From contig CAJHZI010000491.1 of the NCBI GenBank assembly GCA_905160935.1, positions 53,501-117,500 of the forward strand: a DNA stretch of 64,000 bases, written 5' to 3'. Source of the DNA: Enchytraeus crypticus (Eukaryota; Annelida; Clitellata; Enchytraeida; Enchytraeidae). The position numbers and the translations under genes are program-made. Every line of letters starts with the position of its first letter. Within the stretch, counting starts at the first letter, position 1. Shown piece after piece: positions 62,501 through 64,000 of this stretch. The notes below the pieces were generated by a model. It was given only the letters and a program-made list of their open reading frames with translations. It did no database searches and was not told where the DNA came from.

Positions 62501-63409
62501 TTGATTGATTTATGAATTGAATGATTGATAGAGACGAGTTGTACAGACAGATGTGGGCAGAGTTTGAGCGGTACATACGAGCATACTCGCAGACATCCAC
62601 GCAGCATGGCAAAGTGCTCGACTGTCTGCTCGAGTGCAAGAAACCCAGCGGCTCCAGTTCAAATCTCAGCACAGACGAACCCATCCAGAACGTTATCAGT
62701 ATTAAAGAGGAGACCAACTCGGCTACTGATAGCCTGTGAGATTTTACTCTTCTTTTGTTCAGATAGAAGTAGTAAATATGATGTGTTTGATTCCATGCTG
62801 TTTGATCGACTTCTTGATGTACTGATTAACTAATTGATTGATTAGTATTTTAAACATATCTGTCGTGTTCAGATAATTGTTAATTGTTAACGGGTAATTG
62901 TAAAAAAGTTAATTGTAAATGGGATTTAACACTCATATTGAAATTTTAAATTATTTTCTTGAAATCTACAAACATTATACTTAATTTCAGCCGATCATTA
63001 GTTATACTATAGACGTTGTAGAATATATAAATAATGTAATAAATGTAATACACTATATGTGGTCAACTTTGAAGTTCAGTTTCCAAGACACTTTTAAACG
63101 GATGTCTGTGTTTATTGGATTGGCTCATAGTGATGTGTGCTGTGGGGACGTCAGTGACATCATCCTTTGATGAGGAAACAGACGTTATACCTTTATTATT
63201 GTTATTATTATTATAGATGTCTGTAGATGTTTTCATAATGTGTCGTGTTGTTTTTGTTGTATATTTTAAGTTTATCTTGTTGTTGTTGTTCTGTATTTTA
63301 AGTTTATCGAAGTTGGACAGTGACAGACCAGAGAGGGGAATGAAGAGAGAACTGGAAACAAGCCTTGAAGATCAGCCTGAGCTCAAGAAATTTAAATTCA
63401 ACGGCGCCG
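52950..63409 (+). CDS. INTS13: Integrator complex subunit 13 / asunder (3' partial gene, 14 exons)
   Basis: Nuclear subunit of Integrator, which cleaves snRNA and other short RNAs; the Drosophila orthologue asunder also affects dynein at the nuclear envelope. Exons: 52950-53171, 54016-54090, 54593-54786, 55564-55741, 56758-56886, 57366-57450, 57836-57928, 58385-58474, 59220-59398, 59844-59931, 61096-61172, 61688-61842, 62532-62735, 63321-63409. Phases agree (619 codons plus one base). Landmarks: ATG then [109 protein letters not shown]. The remaining C-terminus (human protein about 706 aa) lies past the window. The exon 9 acceptor is multiplied six-fold. Confidence 0.96.
53221..53337 (+). repeat. 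58-bp tandem duplication in INTS13 intron 1
   Basis: AGACGTGGGAGCTCTAACTA and TTTAACAGATATAAC recur; the second copy carries GGCG|GTAAGC, the first GGCGATAAGC. Confidence 0.93.
53870..53985 (-). mobile_element. Dispersed repeat G, diverged 5' part
   Basis: GCCTCTTACGTACACGTGGC ... ACCACAACACGGGGA. Confidence 0.65.
54016..54090 (+). CDS. INTS13: INTS13 exon 2
   Basis: [20 protein letters not shown] then QNLSL. Acceptor ttattcag|ATTCAG chosen because it aligns gaplessly with KLVNFIVSDSGAHVLNSW. Donor CTG|gttttt is weak but gives the right phase. Confidence 0.88.
54245..54590 (+). repeat. (TTGA)n-rich tract up to INTS13 exon 3
   Basis: Includes a tandem pair of about 65 bp (GCTGGATTAATTGATTGCTT at 54418 and 54479). 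Confidence 0.92.
54593..54786 (+). CDS. INTS13: INTS13 exon 3
   Basis: [20 protein letters not shown] at the start; ends [13 protein letters not shown]. Preceded by (TTGA)n right up to the acceptor. Confidence 0.93.
55564..55741 (+). CDS. INTS13: INTS13 exon 4
   Basis: [20 protein letters not shown], then a segment ending VSVRQRRQ; contains [10 protein letters not shown], matching IQKCELVLI. A (CT)n tract and LINE end follow 40 bp downstream. Confidence 0.93.
55770..55842 (-). mobile_element. LINE 3' tip with (CT)n
   Basis: (CT)n then GTAGTGGACTGCGTACTAGC and TGGTCCATGGTAT; within INTS13 intron 4. Confidence 0.7.
55868..55940 (-). mobile_element. SINE 3' module with (ATT)-like tail
   Basis: AATAAAAAAGGTTTAACGTC, CGTTTCCTCATCCAGGGATT, ATATCAGGGACGTCCCC. 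Confidence 0.76.
56335..56535 (+). mobile_element. tRNA-derived SINE, family D
   Basis: CATGGGTTCGAATCGCAACC (B box), GATCTGAGAGTAAAATCTCG, GTGATATCAACATAATTGAT. In INTS13 intron 4. Confidence 0.8.
56758..56886 (+). CDS. INTS13: INTS13 exon 5
   Basis: [20 protein letters not shown] then a segment ending [10 protein letters not shown]; 43 codons, phase 0 both sides. Confidence 0.95.
57366..57450 (+). CDS. INTS13: INTS13 exon 6
   Basis: [20 protein letters not shown] then AHNDLFKS; near-identical to [20 protein letters not shown]. Confidence 0.95.
57768..57790 (+). repeat. Mini-copy of INTS13 exon 7 acceptor edge
   Basis: GTTGCAG|GGCAACAGAGTGGATTGATG against AACAG|GTCAACACAGTGGATTGATG, linked by (GTT)n. 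Confidence 0.9.
57836..57928 (+). CDS. INTS13: INTS13 exon 7
   Basis: [20 protein letters not shown] then [12 protein letters not shown] 23-bp copy of its 5' edge, with a cag acceptor, sits at 57768-57790. Confidence 0.93.
58125..58192 (+). mobile_element. SINE 3' module with (ATT)n tail
   Basis: CGACGTCCCTGACATCATCC, TGTATGAGGTAATGGACGTT, then ATTATTAATGTTATTATTAT. Confidence 0.78.
58385..58474 (+). CDS. INTS13: INTS13 exon 8
   Basis: [20 protein letters not shown] then [10 protein letters not shown]; donor AACG|gtatct, phase 1. Confidence 0.95.
58649..59219 (+). repeat. INTS13: In-frame tandem array of INTS13 exon 9 acceptor plus first 20 codons (102-bp unit)
   Basis: Five full units start at 58710, 58812, 58914, 59016 and 59118, before the exon at 59220, all exactly 102 bp apart, with a partial unit at 58649. 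Each has TATGTGTAG|GTAGATCAG. The frame [20 protein letters not shown] plus 14 Cys/Val-rich residues ([14 protein letters not shown] in the last three) is open throughout. Confidence 0.96.
59220..59398 (+). CDS. INTS13: INTS13 exon 9 (basal form, last of six acceptors)
   Basis: [20 protein letters not shown] then [20 protein letters not shown] and an end at [10 protein letters not shown]. Start is set by homology. Five further acceptors at 58710, 58812, 58914, 59016 and 59118 would give longer in-frame forms. Confidence 0.94.
59465..59512 (+). repeat. (TC)n microsatellite
   Basis: CT tract in INTS13 intron 9. Confidence 0.96.
59622..59668 (-). mobile_element. SINE 3' module with TTGA-type tail
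   Basis: CAATCAATCAATAAGAATTA then ACGTTCGGTTCCTCGCC. Confidence 0.72.
59844..59931 (+). CDS. INTS13: INTS13 exon 10
   Basis: [20 protein letters not shown] then KDHHLPIER; matches FGEFMRENRLTPFLDP. Confidence 0.92.
60146..60277 (-). mobile_element. tRNA-derived SINE, family A
   Basis: AGGCTAATGTTAACGTCAGT ... GGATTTGAACACCGC ... CGACATCGCCACTGG. Confidence 0.86.
60391..60480 (+). mobile_element. tRNA-derived SINE, family A, 5' truncated
   Basis: GCAGGTTCAAATCCTGGGCT to GAAACTGACGCTAACGTTAG. Inverted relative to the copy at 60146, 110 bp away. Confidence 0.85.
60725..60800 (-). mobile_element. Dispersed repeat G, 3' part
   Basis: (ATC)n, CTTAAATCCTAGTTTAATCA, GGCTCGTCATACAACGAGAC; followed by an ATT-rich minisatellite. 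Confidence 0.68.
60800..61060 (+). repeat. ATTATTACTATTTTTATAA minisatellite
   Basis: About ten 23-29 bp units, ending about 35 bp before INTS13 exon 11. Confidence 0.94.
61096..61172 (+). CDS. INTS13: INTS13 exon 11
   Basis: [20 protein letters not shown] then LFNLSS; matches AKDQLEKHTRYWPMIISQTT. Its donor region is copied at 61219-61239. Confidence 0.9.
61219..61239 (+). repeat. Copy of INTS13 exon 11 donor edge
   Basis: CTCTCCTCTGTATGTATGCC recurs 56 bp after the original (61163), with (GTT)n between. Confidence 0.9.
61515..61592 (+). mobile_element. SINE 3' module with TTGA-type tail
   Basis: TTGACGTCCCTGACGTTGCC, TTGTGGCGAGGCACCGGACT, then TTATTGATATGATTGATTGA. Confidence 0.8.
61590..61628 (+). 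repeat. Copy of INTS13 exon 12 acceptor edge
   Basis: TGAGCACTTTACTTGCTGTA and TGTCACGGAGTCTGG parallel GAGCACTTGTATGTCACAG|AGTCTAG, linked by TTGA repeats. Confidence 0.85.
61688..61842 (+). CDS. INTS13: INTS13 exon 12
   Basis: [20 protein letters not shown] then [18 protein letters not shown]; matches SLTEEDVLNCQKTIYNLVDM. A copy of the acceptor edge lies about 60-70 bp upstream. Confidence 0.94.
62090..62163 (+). mobile_element. SINE 3' module with (ATT)n tail
   Basis: GCGACGTCCCTGACATCATC, CCTGGATAAGGAAACGGACG, TTAAACCTTTATTATTATTA. Confidence 0.82.
62532..62735 (+). CDS. INTS13: INTS13 exon 13
   Basis: [20 protein letters not shown] at the start, then [14 protein letters not shown] and an acidic/Ser linker ending SATDSL. 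The human counterpart reads DEQYRIMWNELE. Confidence 0.94.
63135..63215 (+). mobile_element. SINE 3' module with (ATT)n tail
   Basis: GTGCTGTGGGGACGTCAGTG, ACATCATCCTTTGATGAGGA, then GTTATACCTTTATTATTG. Confidence 0.8.
63321..63409 (+). CDS. INTS13: INTS13 exon 14 (last in window)
   Basis: [20 protein letters not shown] then LKKFKFNGA. Acceptor gttggacag|TGACAG is required by phase 2; donor GCCG|gtaagc leads beyond the window. Confidence 0.87.
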
Positions 63410-63512
63410 GTAAGCTTATGAGAGCTGCTGTTTTCTGCGTGAGTGGCTATTTACGCGTAATTAAATAGGATGAAATTAAATGTCTCACAATGTTTCTGTG
63501 TCATGTAACTTA

Positions 63513-63582
63513 TTTCAATCAATCAATAAGAATTTAACGTCCGGTTCCTCGCCATAAGGCAATATCAGGGCCGTCAAATTTC
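63513..63582 (-). mobile_element. SINE 3' module with TTGA-type tail
   Basis: CAATCAATCAATAAGAATTT, AACGTCCGGTTCCTCGCCAT, AAGGCAATATCAGGGCCGTC. Confidence 0.8.
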
Positions 63583-64000
63583 ATGATATTTCAAATTATC
63601 GCGAGTTTACTCTGTTTGCCTGTATATGTATTCACGCTTAACCCGACCTCAAAAGTTACGAAAATAAGTCTTAGAAGAGAACTCTATTCCAAGTAATGAT
63701 CACCAGTAATAGAGCAGTTTGGATAATGACTGTTTAGGACATGGTTTACATCGCCTTGTAGACTTCGATGTCATTAATTTTAAACTGTGGTAACTTGAGG
63801 TCGATGTTGTTGTATAAGTTACTAGTATTCTTGAGCCTCTTCCTAATGTCAGATCAGAAGTGTTAAGTCTATGAACCTATGAAACGATCAGTGCTAAAAG
63901 AAGAATTAAGATTCAAGTTTTTTGTTTGTTCAATGACAATTATTATCGATTCATTGATTGATTGATTGATTGAGAGATTGCTTTATTTATTGATTGATGG

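Overview
This window is nuclear DNA of an invertebrate animal, most likely a lophotrochozoan (inferred from gene content and genome texture; no species marker is visible). It is AT-rich and intron-dense, with very many microsatellites, tRNA-derived SINEs and decayed LINE ends. There are no operons, Shine-Dalgarno sites, prokaryotic genes or CRISPR. Coding sequence is in short exons with GT-AG borders. I rebuilt four genes by joining exons whose reading phases agree.

Layout. (1) 978-7109, plus strand: 3' seven exons of a nicotinic-type Cys-loop receptor subunit (non-alpha); the 5' exons lie outside or were not found. (2) 24316-8565, minus strand: a complete 14-exon SLC18B1-like vesicular polyamine transporter, about 751 aa, with a long disordered N-terminus. 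It is tail-to-tail with gene 1. (3) 46595-33039, minus strand: a 16-exon RhoGAP of the ARHGAP18/28/40 (Drosophila conundrum) family, about 798 aa. (4) 52950-63409, plus strand: 14 exons (about 619 codons) of Integrator subunit 13 / asunder; its C-terminus lies beyond the window. Genes 3 and 4 are divergent across about 6 kb that holds several GC-richer, splice-site-like segments but no recognised protein. The genes are unrelated in function (receptor, vesicle transporter, Rho regulator, snRNA processing), so this is ordinary animal gene order.

Between and inside the genes lie several retroposon families: a LINE whose 3' end runs into (GA)n, SINEs with A/B boxes, a dispersed repeat ending in (GAT)n, and SINE tails ending in (ATT)n or (TTGA)n. 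There is also a 591-bp hAT-like element with a perfect 8-bp target duplication, a 746-bp mariner-like element with a dead DD37D transposase remnant, and a jockey-type reverse transcriptase fragment.

The most unusual property is that splice junctions themselves are tandemly copied. At least ten exons carry extra intronic copies of their own acceptor or donor with adjoining exon bases. The best case is INTS13 exon 9: six acceptors spaced exactly 102 bp (34 codons) apart, with the whole array open in the protein frame, so acceptor choice could give 0-5 extra 34-residue repeats. A partly copied RhoGAP exon also differs from its parent mostly at synonymous sites.
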